In this document: positions 8,374-16,519 of the stretch, one piece after another
How positions within the stretch are numbered: position 1 is the first letter of the stretch
How the letters are laid out: each line of letters starts with the position of its first letter
Assembly (NCBI GenBank): GCA_021773435.1
Contig: JAJFKC010000040.1
Span: 1 to 40,550 of the forward strand
DNA from: Porticoccaceae bacterium
GTDB taxonomy: Bacteria; Pseudomonadota; Gammaproteobacteria; Pseudomonadales; Porticoccaceae
DNA: 40,550 bases
Reading direction: 5' to 3'
Notes under the pieces: generated by a model
The model's input: the letters and a program-made list of their open reading frames with translations, nothing else
What the model was told of the DNA's origin: nothing
The model's database searches: none
Position numbers and translations under genes: made by a program

Positions 8374-8590
8374 GAGGCTGTAGAAAAACCTCGATTTTGA
8401 GTAATATCCCAATTTTTTATGTAACGTTCCTTTTCCGAGATATGCACTGCATATATTGCCTCGACATCACTAGAGCCTATATACAAGCATTAAACGCGCA
8501 CCTTGATCAATGCGCTGAAAAACAAATTAAAATCGCTCTAATCGACTATTTTATACCGACCGTCCAATTAGAGGGTTATTCTACAGCCTC
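8374..8590. mobile_element. MITE-like element with terminal inverted repeats
   Basis: GAGGCTGTAGAA at 8374-8385 is perfectly inverted at 8579-8590 (TTCTACAGCCTC). The match extends inward to 16 of 17 bases. The 217-bp unit is flanked on both sides by AAC (8371-8373 and 8591-8593), a plausible 3-bp target duplication. The interior is AT-rich and carries no credible gene. Size, terminal repeats, duplication and lack of a transposase fit a non-autonomous miniature element mobilised by a related transposase in trans. The end sequence recalls IS5/IS1182-like ends, but I cannot assign a family by eye. Confidence 0.65.
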
Positions 8591-8607
8591 AACGCCGCGA
8601 GCAAAGG

Positions 8608-8636
8608 CGCGCGTTAGCGCGTCCAGCCCGCAGGGC
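8608..8636. terminator. paired GC-rich hairpins downstream of the nucleotidase gene
   Basis: Two adjacent hairpins lie just past the 3' end of the minus-strand nucleotidase gene: CGCGC-gtta-GCGCG at 8608-8621 and GCCC-gca-GGGC at 8626-8636. A short T run follows on the minus strand (CCTTT). They could act as a terminator. The base composition differs sharply from the AT-rich element next door. Confidence 0.35.
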
Positions 8637-8658
8637 GATTTTGCCTTGCCTGGTTAAG

Positions 8659-9624
8659 CTAGTCGTTGCTTTCATCTTCGTTTAACGGTGAATCACTGGT
8701 GTATGGCACCTTACCCGATGGCACGAATTTCGAAGCCTCTTCAAGGTGCAGGTCTTGGTCGTCGAAAAAGATATGCGGCTTAAATGCTTTAAGGACTTTA
8801 GCTTTTTCTAGCCCCCCAAGAAAGAAAACCTCGTCGACATATACTCCCCAGCTTCGAAGAGTTTTTATCACTCTCATTTCGGCGGGAGCATTTCTAGCTG
8901 TTACGATTGCAATTCTAACGGGAGAGAATTCCACGCTAAAAGGCAGCCGATCTTGCAGCCTAGATAATTTTTGAAGTAATGTTGCATACGGCCCTTCTGG
9001 CATCGGAACGTCTTGTTTATCATCTTCATTTTCATGAAAGCCGCCAAGCCCCTTGGCCTTGTAAACAATTTCGCTGCTGTCATCGAAAAGTACTGCATCT
9101 CCATCAAAGGCTATTCGAACTTGGCCTTCAGGTATTTTTGACACATCAGTTGGAGGCTCTTTTACAATAGCGGCCGCACAAGTTTTTCCGTCAATGACTT
9201 TTTGAGCATCGTTGATATTAGTTGTTAAAAATAAATCAACATCATATGCCTCGAGGTAGTCGACAACAGATTCGCCACCCGTAAATGCGTGACGTGATAT
9301 AGGCAAATCCCTCTCTCTAATGTTGTTAAATACCCTGACTCCTGTTTCAGGACTGTTTCGAGACATAACGACCACTTCAATTAAAGGAGCCTCCGCCTTT
9401 GGTTGGTACTCGTTTAGCCTAAGCAAGGCATCTACAAGAGGCATGCCAGTACCATCTTTGAGAGGATCATCCTCACGCTTCAACATATATTCACGATAAA
9501 GCTGTATCGCTGTGTCTTTGTCCTCAGCATATTTAGAGCGAAAGACCGAATCAGCTTCACTCAAATCAAATAGCGCTGTTGCTGTTATGCCTATAACTAA
9601 AGTATCAGATAGATCTAGTGCCAC
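8659..9624 (-). CDS. cytosolic 5'-nucleotidase family protein (NT5C1-like)
   Basis: A 321-residue cytoplasmic protein matching the bacterial relatives of cytosolic 5'-nucleotidase I, which dephosphorylate nucleoside monophosphates. Family landmarks are the N-terminal TLVIGITATALFDL, VVVMSRNSPETGVRVFNNI, LFLTTN, the HAD-type Asp motif RIAFDGDAVLFDD and IFFDDQDLH near the end. Length is as expected (about 300-330). The start is a GTG at 9624, supported by AAGGAG five bases upstream. It stands alone between a MITE-like element and a 339-bp gap, so its role here is probably general nucleotide turnover. Confidence 0.85.
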   Translation of the reverse strand: MALDLSDTLVIGITATALFDLSEADSVFRSKYAEDKDTAIQLYREYMLKREDDPLKDGTGMPLVDALLRLNEYQPKAEAPLIEVVVMSRNSPETGVRVFNNIRERDLPISRHAFTGGESVVDYLEAYDVDLFLTTNINDAQKVIDGKTCAAAIVKEPPTDVSKIPEGQVRIAFDGDAVLFDDSSEIVYKAKGLGGFHENEDDKQDVPMPEGPYATLLQKLSRLQDRLPFSVEFSPVRIAIVTARNAPAEMRVIKTLRSWGVYVDEVFFLGGLEKAKVLKAFKPHIFFDDQDLHLEEASKFVPSGKVPYTSDSPLNEDESND

Positions 9625-9963
9625 GAATTCTCCTTGTGAGCTTAACAGTATTAATCAATAGACCTGTGCCCACTATCACCGGTCTCGCGATGTTGGCTGG
9701 AGAAATAGCGAGGGAGCTGCTTATAAGTGATCGTTTTCAATAGCTTAGCCCTGCCTTCCTGATTCGAGCTTAGAGTGATCACGAGCCTCTATCAGAGATC
9801 GCTTGTATTGTTTTGGCTCTCGATCATAAGGGTGAACACTATGCATTTCAATTAGTTAGAGGCCTATAAAAAGTGATCACGAGACTGTGGCTACTGATCT
9901 AGGGCCGAATTACTTATCGTGGGCTGGACAAGGTTGTTGATCTGCCATGAGGGTACTAATGCC
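9625..9963. other. 339-bp gap with repeated GTGATCAC sites
   Basis: I see no gene here. The 11-mer GTGATCACGAG occurs twice in the same orientation, at 9775-9785 and 9873-9883. A third copy of the octamer lies on the other side of cysZ (10843-10850), and the 11-mer also occurs inverted in the RAYT remnant (7485-7495). They may be protein-binding sites or worn repeat copies. Confidence 0.5.
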
Positions 9964-10767
9964 TTAAGACGGGTCTTTCCCAACCTTAATAATTCCCGGG
10001 CTAACTTGCGCGGAATCGCCATCGCCATCATCGGTTTTTGCCGCAGTACCAAACTCTTTTAGCCAGAGTGACGTTGCGCCCGTCACCGCTGCGGGTAACA
10101 CCAACAAGTTGAGTAGTGGTACGGATGTGCCCAGTAGAACCAGTCCCCCAAACCCCGTCAGTAAACGCCTTTTAGTTTTCGCTTGCTGGCGCAATTCATC
10201 AAAGGTCACGAGGTTGATATCCGCAGGGTAGTCGAGGTATTGCAAAGACATCGACCAGGCCCCCCACAGGAATACAATAAAAGGCGTCGCCAAATTCAGC
10301 ACAGGGACGAATGACAGGATCAGACAGAGCACCAAGATGCCGACAATACGCGGCAGAAAATACATTAACTTGCGCAACTCGCGGACAAATGAGCGCCAGG
10401 CAATCGCTTTGATGCTTGCCCAGTTTAGAGCTTCTGCTTCGCTCAGGTGGTCCAGATGTTGTTGGGTGCGCTCCGCCAGCAAGCCGTAAAATGGCGAACC
10501 GATCAGGTTGGCGAAGATCGTAAAGGTGTAACCATAGACGAATAATAAGGTCAGGCCGAACAAGCCCCAGATAAGCCAGGCGATAAAGCTCAACCAGCCA
10601 GGCAACCAGTCGGTAAGACTGCCGAGCAAGGTGGCGAAATAATCAATCGCCAGTGCGGTGATGCCGACAAACAGTGCGATATTGATCAGCAGTGGCAGAA
10701 CAACCCAGAGGCGAATACCCGGTTTGCCCAGTAAGCGAAAGCCCAGCAAAAAATGATCTAAGGCCAT
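9964..10767 (-). CDS. cysZ: sulfate transporter CysZ / EI24 domain protein
   Basis: A 267-residue inner-membrane protein of the CysZ/EI24 family, which takes up sulfate for cysteine synthesis. It shows the family's conserved start FLLGFRLLGKPGIRLWVVLPLLINI, long hydrophobic segments at about 20-45, 60-90, 140-170 and 205-230, and the conserved ANLIGSPFYGLLAE and LQYLDYPAD segments. In many gammaproteobacteria cysZ sits by trxB or cysK; here neither is adjacent. It is divergent from the CoA-transferase gene, and the shared upstream region holds direct repeats and a palindrome (10829-10868). ATG 10767 has a GGAGGG upstream, somewhat distant. Confidence 0.85.
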   Translation of the reverse strand: MALDHFLLGFRLLGKPGIRLWVVLPLLINIALFVGITALAIDYFATLLGSLTDWLPGWLSFIAWLIWGLFGLTLLFVYGYTFTIFANLIGSPFYGLLAERTQQHLDHLSEAEALNWASIKAIAWRSFVRELRKLMYFLPRIVGILVLCLILSFVPVLNLATPFIVFLWGAWSMSLQYLDYPADINLVTFDELRQQAKTKRRLLTGFGGLVLLGTSVPLLNLLVLPAAVTGATSLWLKEFGTAAKTDDGDGDSAQVSPGIIKVGKDPS

Positions 10768-10828
10768 GATGTCTGAAATCCCTCCAGAGTTTAATGTCGT
10801 GGTGGAGCGTTTGGCGTTTTGGTACTGC

Positions 10829-10868
10829 TAATAGCTCAGGGTGTGATCACTGAGAGTGTAATAGCTCA
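10829..10868. promoter_or_regulatory. operator-like direct repeats around a palindrome
   Basis: TAATAGCTCA occurs at 10829-10838 and again at 10859-10868, exactly 30 bp apart (about three helical turns). Midway lies the palindrome GTGATCAC (10843-10850), itself flanked by CTCAG and CTGAG. The layout resembles a regulator binding site in the region between the divergent cysZ and CoA-transferase genes. The regulator is unknown. Confidence 0.4.
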
Positions 10869-10946
10869 AAGCGTTCTTGCGGGTGACAGCCGAGAGCGGG
10901 AGTGCCAAAATGGCCGCCTCCGAAATCTCAACTGACTCATGAGCTT

Positions 10947-12146
10947 ATGAACAAGGCACTCGCCGGATTACGCATTCTCGATTTGACTCACATCCTGTCT
11001 GGGCCGTTCGGTACCATGACTCTGGCAGATTTGGGTGCCGAAGTCATTAAGATAGAGCCGCTGGAAGGTGAGCGCACTCGCGGTTTGCTGGCCAATGATC
11101 CGAATAACTCAATCGATGGCATGGGTGCGTATTTCATTAACTTAAATCGCAATAAAAAGAGCGTGGCTCTCGACTTGAAAAGCGAAGAGGGCCGACAGCT
11201 TTTTTATCGCCTGGTGAAAACCGCTGATATTGTGTTTGATAATTTCAGTGTCGGTGTCACCCAAAAACTGGCCATTGATTACGCCACGCTAAGTGAGATC
11301 AATCCGCGCATTATTACCTGCTCAGTCACCGGCTTCGGCTCGGAAGGGCCGGGCATGCATCGCACCGCCTTCGATCAGGTGGTGCAGGCCTATGGCGGCA
11401 ATATGTCGATTACTGGGGATGATGCCAAACACCCGCTGCGATCCGGGGTGCCTATTGCCGATCTCGGCGGCAGCCTTTACGGCATGGTGGGTGTATTAAC
11501 GGCGCTTTACGAGCGTGAGCGCAGTGGTAAAGGTCAGCATGTGGATATCTCTATGCTTGATGGTCAGGTGTCGATGCTCAGTTACATGGCCACTATGTAT
11601 TTTCTGTCGGGTAAAGACCCCGAGCCAATTGGCAATTCGCATTTTGTTCATGTGCCCTACAATAGTTTCAAAACCCGTGATGGCTTTATTGTGATCGCGA
11701 TTATTTTTGATCATTTCTGGACCGGCTTGCTCGATGTGCTGGATTGCGATGCGTTGCGTAAGCTGGAGTACGACCACCAACCTGGCCGATTGGCGGACAA
11801 GACCACAATTGAAAATAAAGTCGCCGAGATTTTTATTACCAATACCTCTGAGTTTTGGCTGGAAAAACTCGAAGCGGAACGCATCCCCTGTGCGCCTATT
11901 AATACCTTTAGTCAGGCTTTGAGTGATTCTCAAATATTGTATCGCAACATGGTCGTCGATATTAGCCATCCCAACGGCGAGACCACCAAAGCGCCGGGCA
12001 ATCCGGTGAAGTTATCCCGCAGCAATCATGAGGAATTTAAGCCCGCGCCGTTGCTGGGGCAGGATACGGATGCCGTACTCGGCGACCTGCTAAATATGGG
12101 GTCAGACGAGCTGGCGGCATTGCGAGCTAAAAACGTTATCGGCTAA
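10947..12146 (+). CDS. CaiB/BaiF family CoA-transferase (class III)
   Basis: A 399-residue class III CoA-transferase, which moves CoA between carboxylic acids through an Asp-bound intermediate. Landmarks: LAGLRILDLTHILSGPFGTM at the N-terminus, GAEVIKIEPLEGERTR, NRNKKSVALDLKSEEG, and the catalytic Asp172 in GVPIADLGGSLYG, followed by GQHVDISMLDGQ. The substrate cannot be read from sequence; formyl-, carnitine- and racemase-type members look alike. I start at ATG 10947, where family similarity begins; a GTG at 10902 would add 15 unrelated residues. The fused beta-oxidation enzyme and aldehyde dehydrogenase nearby are consistent with organic-acid catabolism. Confidence 0.85.
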   Translation: MNKALAGLRILDLTHILSGPFGTMTLADLGAEVIKIEPLEGERTRGLLANDPNNSIDGMGAYFINLNRNKKSVALDLKSEEGRQLFYRLVKTADIVFDNFSVGVTQKLAIDYATLSEINPRIITCSVTGFGSEGPGMHRTAFDQVVQAYGGNMSITGDDAKHPLRSGVPIADLGGSLYGMVGVLTALYERERSGKGQHVDISMLDGQVSMLSYMATMYFLSGKDPEPIGNSHFVHVPYNSFKTRDGFIVIAIIFDHFWTGLLDVLDCDALRKLEYDHQPGRLADKTTIENKVAEIFITNTSEFWLEKLEAERIPCAPINTFSQALSDSQILYRNMVVDISHPNGETTKAPGNPVKLSRSNHEEFKPAPLLGQDTDAVLGDLLNMGSDELAALRAKNVIG

Positions 12147-12268
12147 GTTTCACTTCCAGCTCTAGTTGCTTGGCTGTGGTTGCTTGGGTCTAGTTGCGCC
12201 GGAACTGGTTTGCCTTTCCCGATCATAGCGCCTAGCATTCCGACTGAAACCAACAAAGGGATGTCACA

Positions 12269-13030
12269 ATGAAAACTGTATTCAAATTGATTGCTTTTCT
12301 GGCGCTGGTATTGGCCATACTCATCGGTGTCGGTGTTTACTATCTCGATAGCGGTATAAAAAAGGCGGTTGAAACCTTTGGTCCCGAGTACACCTAGACG
12401 GATGTGGGGCTTGGCAGCGCAAATTTGTCACCCTGGTCGGGTAAAGGCAGCTTGCACAATCTGATCGTGGCGAACCCCGATGGTTTCAAAACCCCCAGTG
12501 CTTTTTCGCTAGGGGAGATAGCTGTGGAGGTCGATACAGCAACGATTACCAGTGATCCGCTAGTGGTTAACAGCCTGCGTATTATCGCACCGGAGATTAC
12601 CTACGAGCAGGGCAAATCAATCTCCAACCTGCAACAGTTGCAAAAGAATGTCGAGCAATCGGCAGGCGCGGCCGGTTCGACAACAGACCCCGGGGTAGAG
12701 GAAACTGGAGATGGCACTAAACTAGTGATTAAAGATTTATTGATAAGCGGTGGCAAAATTCGCTACAGCAATCCTTTAATAGGCGATAAAACTATCGACG
12801 TACCGCTGCCGGAAATTCACATGACGGGCATTGGTGAAAAATCTAATGGTGCAACGGGTGCAGAAATCGCCGAGCAGTTACTGACGGCGATCAACAAGAG
12901 TGCTATGTCCGCCGTGTCTCTGGCGGGTGCCCTCAAAGAAGTGGGCAAGTAACTTGAGCAGCGTTTAAAGGATGAAAAGGGCAAGCTCGAAGAATCCCTG
13001 GGAGGATTAAAAGGTCTTCTGGGTAAGTAA
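12269..13030 (+). pseudogene. AsmA-like periplasmic protein gene with two in-frame stop codons
   Basis: One continuous frame of 253 codons is broken only by TAG at 12395-12397 and TAA at 12950-12952. It starts MKTVFKLIAFLALVLAILIG, a membrane anchor, then GIKKAVETFGPEYT, stop, TDVGLGSANLSPWSGKGSL, and continues through VANPDGFKTPSAFSLGEI, ITYEQGKSISNLQQLQKNV and VSLAGALKEVGK, stop, LEQRLKDEKGKLEESLGGLK. This is the small AsmA/DUF748-like family found in marine gammaproteobacteria. Both stops fall where a Gln is plausible, so each could be a single C-to-T change (CAG, CAA). No frameshift is present. It is either recently inactivated or, less likely, read through. An ATG and upstream AAAGGGATG are intact. 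Confidence 0.75.
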
Positions 13031-13196
13031 ATACCAGCTGCTTACTTATAGAATTGACAGTTTTGTAGAGTTGAAAATTTTAGGCAAAGAATTTAGGCCC
13101 AAAAACTAATCAATTTCTGATAAAGCCGGGTAAAGGCCATTAGCCTACGCTATTAGCAAATGCCCGAGCAAAGATATCAACTAAGGGGTTATAACA

Positions 13197-14615
13197 ATGA
13201 TTGTGCGAGATAAATTTTATATCAATGGCCAGTGGGTAGAGCCAGTTGGCGAAGGAGTGCTGGAAGTGGTCGATGCATCCACTGAAGAAATTATGGGTAC
13301 AGTGCCAGCCGGAGCCGCTGAAGATGCTAATCGGGCGGTGGAGGCAGCGGCCACAGCGTTCGAGACCTGGGGCATGACTACCCCGAAAGAGCGGCAGGGC
13401 TATCTGCAAAAATTGCATACTGCGATGAAGGCTCGCCAGCAAGAGCTGGGCGAAGTGATGGCCGGAGAAGTCGGTATGCCCCTGGGTATGTCTACGCCTA
13501 TTCAGGCTGGCCTGCCGCTGCAGGGAGTAGCCAACTTTATTAAGATTCTCGATAACTACGAGTTTTCAGACAAGCTCGGTAATTCCGAAATCATCAAAGA
13601 GCCGGTCGGTGTGGTGGCCTGCATCACGCCCTGGAATTATCCTCTGCACCAGATCATGGCCAAGGTCTGCCCGGCGTTGGCGGCGGGCTGCACCGTGGTC
13701 GTTAAACCCAGTGAGGTGGCCCCATTAACTGCCTTCATGTTAGCGGAGATGGTTGAAGAAGCGGGCTTTCCACCTGGTGTCGTCAATGTCATCACTGGCC
13801 TCGGGCCAGTTGCCGGGGAGGCCATGGCCAGTCATCCGCTGGTCGATATGGTGTCTTTTACCGGCTCTACTCGTGCCGGTAAGCGAGTGTCGGAACTGGC
13901 ATCGCAAACCGTAAAACGTGTTGTGGTAGAGCTGGGAGGGAAATCCGCTTCAGTGATTCTGGATGATGCCGACCTGGAAGACGCCGTTCGTGGCACGGTC
14001 AATGATTGCTATTTTAACAGTGGCCAAACCTGTGCGGCCCATACCCGCATGCTGGTACCCGAAGCGCAATATGAACGTGCTGCCGCGAAGGCCGTTGAAG
14101 TGGCCGAGAGCCTAACCATTGGTCAATCCCTCGATCCCAAAGCCAAGCTCGGGCCAGTGATTACTAAAACTCAACAGGATCGTGTGCGCAGTTACATTGA
14201 AAAAGGCATAGAAGAAGGTGCTGATCTTCTTTGTGGTGGCGCCGAACAACCTGAAGATTTGCCCACCGGCTTTTTTATCAAGCCGACTGTATTTGGTAAA
14301 GTCACTCAGGATATGACCATCGCCCAGGAAGAAATCTTCGGGCCCGTGCTCAGTATTCTCACCTACAAAGATGAGGAAGATGCCATTCGTATTGCTAACG
14401 ATACGGTTTATGGTTTATCTAGTGGGGTCTGGTCAAAAGATATGGATCACGCCAAAAAAGTTGCCCGTCGCCTACGCAGCGGCAATGTGATTATCAACGG
14501 TGGTGGTTTTAATATGATGGCGCCGTTTGGTGGCTACAAACAGTCTGGTAACGGTCGCGAACATGGTCCTTATGCCCTGGATGATTACCTGGAAGTTAAA
14601 TCTCTGCAAATGTAA
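13197..14615 (+). CDS. NAD(P)-dependent aldehyde dehydrogenase
   Basis: A 472-residue aldehyde dehydrogenase, oxidising an aldehyde to the acid with NAD(P). The family's catalytic residues are present: Asn147 in ITPWNYPL, Glu245 in VELGGKSA and the nucleophile Cys279 in [11 protein letters not shown]. The cofactor loop is [11 protein letters not shown] and the C-terminal signature is [15 protein letters not shown]. The substrate is not evident; medium-chain and aromatic aldehyde members share these features. It lies alone between the interrupted AsmA-like gene and the NorE/NorF-like membrane cassette, on the same strand, so it could supply or consume intermediates for that cassette. Confidence 0.9.
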   Translation: MIVRDKFYINGQWVEPVGEGVLEVVDASTEEIMGTVPAGAAEDANRAVEAAATAFETWGMTTPKERQGYLQKLHTAMKARQQELGEVMAGEVGMPLGMSTPIQAGLPLQGVANFIKILDNYEFSDKLGNSEIIKEPVGVVACITPWNYPLHQIMAKVCPALAAGCTVVVKPSEVAPLTAFMLAEMVEEAGFPPGVVNVITGLGPVAGEAMASHPLVDMVSFTGSTRAGKRVSELASQTVKRVVVELGGKSASVILDDADLEDAVRGTVNDCYFNSGQTCAAHTRMLVPEAQYERAAAKAVEVAESLTIGQSLDPKAKLGPVITKTQQDRVRSYIEKGIEEGADLLCGGAEQPEDLPTGFFIKPTVFGKVTQDMTIAQEEIFGPVLSILTYKDEEDAIRIANDTVYGLSSGVWSKDMDHAKKVARRLRSGNVIINGGGFNMMAPFGGYKQSGNGREHGPYALDDYLEVKSLQM

Positions 14616-14762
14616 ATTTGGCGTTTGTCACAAAGGCCGAAAATAATTCCTAACTTGGCTGGTATGAAGGGTTGTTCGCGCAACATTGCTAGTGGAAAGA
14701 AAAGTGATAACGCGACCGCGAAAATATAAATTCTAAAATAATAACTATTTTAAGGAAAAATA

Positions 14763-15455
14763 ATGAATACAAAATCGCAACTGCTTTGTGCCTGGTGTGG
14801 TATCGCATTTCTGGTTCTATTTACTATTGGCTGGGTGTTCCTCGCCCGCTTTTTGCCGCCGCCGTCACCAGCCTTGAGCGCTAATGAAGTCGCCGCCATT
14901 TATCAACAGAATACCGGGGCAATTCGTTTTGGTTTAATGCTGGCCATGATCGCCGGTGGCCTAACCGCACCCTGGGTGGCCGTGATTGCCAATCAAATGA
15001 AACGTATCGAAGGAGATTCCCCGGTGCTTACTTATACCATGCTCGTTGCTGGTGCGGCCGGTATATTGGTGCTTGTTTTGCCAGTCATGGCCTGGACAGT
15101 CGCTGCGTTTAGGCCAGATCGAGACCCTGAATTAATTATGCTGCTCAATGATTTCGGGTGGATATTTTTTGTAATGACCTTCTCACCCTTCTTTGTGCAA
15201 AATATGGTGATTGGTCTGGCGATTTTTGCCGACAAATCCGACGCGCCGGTGTTCCCTCGCTGGTTGGGCTACTTCAATATCTGGGTGGCAATTTTACTGG
15301 TGCCCGGTGGCTTGATTACGTTCTTTAAAACCGGCCCCTTCGCCTGGGATGGCATTATTGCTTTCTGGTTACCCCTGGTTATCTTTTTTGGCTGGTTTCT
15401 GGTCATGTTCCAGGTGCTGTTGAAAAATATTAAGCAGCAAGCCCTCGCTGCGTAG
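14763..15455 (+). CDS. hypothetical multi-pass membrane protein
   Basis: A 230-residue protein with about six hydrophobic helices (roughly 8-30, 55-75, 88-112, 127-150, 163-185, 195-220). The loop after the first helix carries LPPPSPALSANEVAAIYQQN, a motif I associate with uncharacterised membrane proteins but not with a named family. It has no haem or copper ligands that I can point to. It lies 110 bp upstream of the COX3-like and COX4-like genes in the same direction and may form one unit with them. AAGGAAAAATA precedes the ATG as ribosome binding site. Function unknown. Confidence 0.7.
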   Translation: MNTKSQLLCAWCGIAFLVLFTIGWVFLARFLPPPSPALSANEVAAIYQQNTGAIRFGLMLAMIAGGLTAPWVAVIANQMKRIEGDSPVLTYTMLVAGAAGILVLVLPVMAWTVAAFRPDRDPELIMLLNDFGWIFFVMTFSPFFVQNMVIGLAIFADKSDAPVFPRWLGYFNIWVAILLVPGGLITFFKTGPFAWDGIIAFWLPLVIFFGWFLVMFQVLLKNIKQQALAA

Positions 15456-15565
15456 GTGATGCGTGACGCGCGTTTAGCTTAGGTGCAATAAGTTTAGAAC
15501 TAAGTCGTTTAGAGCTAAGCAGTTTAGACTCAATCAATTTATGTCAAAAAAGTAGTTGCCAGAAT

Positions 15566-16132
15566 ATGTCGCAAACTAAAAACCATGTGCCTGGAGAAGT
15601 GGGCATATGGGTATTTATTCTGGGTGATATGCTCGTCTTCGGCCTGTTTTTTCTGGTCTTTGTTTATTACCGAGGCCTTGATGTCGAGCTTTACCGTCAA
15701 TCCCAGGCTGCGTTAAACCAGCATTACGGCGCTTTTAACACGCTACTGCTACTGGCAAGCTCGTGGTTTGTGGTGATGGCGGTGGAAAACGCACGGGCCG
15801 CTAGCGGTAAGCAGGCGGCCAAATTGTTTTCTCTGGCACTGCTTTGTGGTGCGGGCTTCGGTGCGGTCAAATTTATTGAATACAGCGAAAAACTCGCCGC
15901 CGGTATCACCATTACCAGCAACGATTTTTTCATGTATTACTATATTTTTACCGGCCTGCACTTATTGCACGTCGTTATCGGCATGGGCGTACTGACTTTC
16001 CTGATTATAAAAGCCCGCTCCCCACAGTTTCAGGCCTCGGATATGGTGCTGGTGGAAAGCGGTGCTAGCTTCTGGCATCTGGTCGATCTACTATGGATCA
16101 TACTATTTCCCCTTTTGTATTTAATGAAGTAA
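15566..16132 (+). CDS. cytochrome c oxidase subunit III family protein (NorE-like)
   Basis: A 188-residue inner-membrane protein of the haem-copper oxidase subunit III family, in the short five-helix form seen in NorE. Landmarks are VPGEVGIWVFILGDMLVFGLFF at the start, LNQHYGAFNTLLLLASSWFVV, YIFTGLHLLHVVIGMGVL and GASFWHLVDLLWIILFPLLYL at the end. Subunit III does not bind redox metals; it assembles with a catalytic subunit. None is encoded in this window. The next gene starts 4 bp after its stop, so the two are translationally close and surely cotranscribed. Confidence 0.85.
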   Translation: MSQTKNHVPGEVGIWVFILGDMLVFGLFFLVFVYYRGLDVELYRQSQAALNQHYGAFNTLLLLASSWFVVMAVENARAASGKQAAKLFSLALLCGAGFGAVKFIEYSEKLAAGITITSNDFFMYYYIFTGLHLLHVVIGMGVLTFLIIKARSPQFQASDMVLVESGASFWHLVDLLWIILFPLLYLMK

Positions 16133-16136
16133 TGGT

Positions 16137-16427
16137 ATGACGCTGTCATTAATAAAACATCCCGCGACCCTGGTATGGACGTTACTGATGATCGCCACAG
16201 CGCTGTCCTGGTGGTTGGGAGCGGATAGTCCGTTTTTTGGCGAGAACAGCTTTGCGATTACCACAGGCCTGATGCTTATCGCTTTTACTAAAATCCGTTT
16301 TGTTATCCGCTATTTCATGGAAGTTCGTCATGCACCGGTGGCGCTGCGCCTGGTTTGTGACGTCTGGGTGGTAGTTATCTGTGGGGCAATTTTGACTTTG
16401 TACGGGCTTGGTTCCCCGGCGGGGTAA
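16137..16427 (+). CDS. prokaryotic cytochrome c oxidase subunit IV-like (NorF-like) protein
   Basis: A 96-residue protein with three hydrophobic helices (about 12-28, 38-55, 70-92) and the family's short conserved stretch KIRFVIRYFMEVRHAPVALR between helices two and three. This matches the small subunit IV/NorF family, which pairs with NorE-like subunits. It begins 4 bp after the NorE-like stop, so it is translationally coupled. Together with the NorE-like protein it likely forms an accessory membrane pair for an oxidase or nitric-oxide reductase whose catalytic subunit lies elsewhere, or for an undescribed complex. Confidence 0.8.
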   Translation: MTLSLIKHPATLVWTLLMIATALSWWLGADSPFFGENSFAITTGLMLIAFTKIRFVIRYFMEVRHAPVALRLVCDVWVVVICGAILTLYGLGSPAG

Positions 16428-16519
16428 GTTACAGAATATCCGTTTAGAACCTCCGCCTATATTCTTATCAGAGCGAGCGAATTGTATCCGTATAACTAAC
16501 GTAAAGTGCCAGCCTCGAT

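Noticed and set aside
8232-8486. An 84-codon minus-strand frame upstream of the small membrane protein gene
   Set aside because: It straddles the left end of the MITE-like element and its peptide has no clear features.
8397-8657. An 86-codon plus-strand frame across the MITE-like element
   Set aside because: It begins within the element, crosses its right end and runs into the hairpin region; no family similarity seen.
11496-11969. A 157-codon open frame antisense to the CoA-transferase gene
   Set aside because: It lies fully inside a clear enzyme gene and its translation has no recognisable motif.
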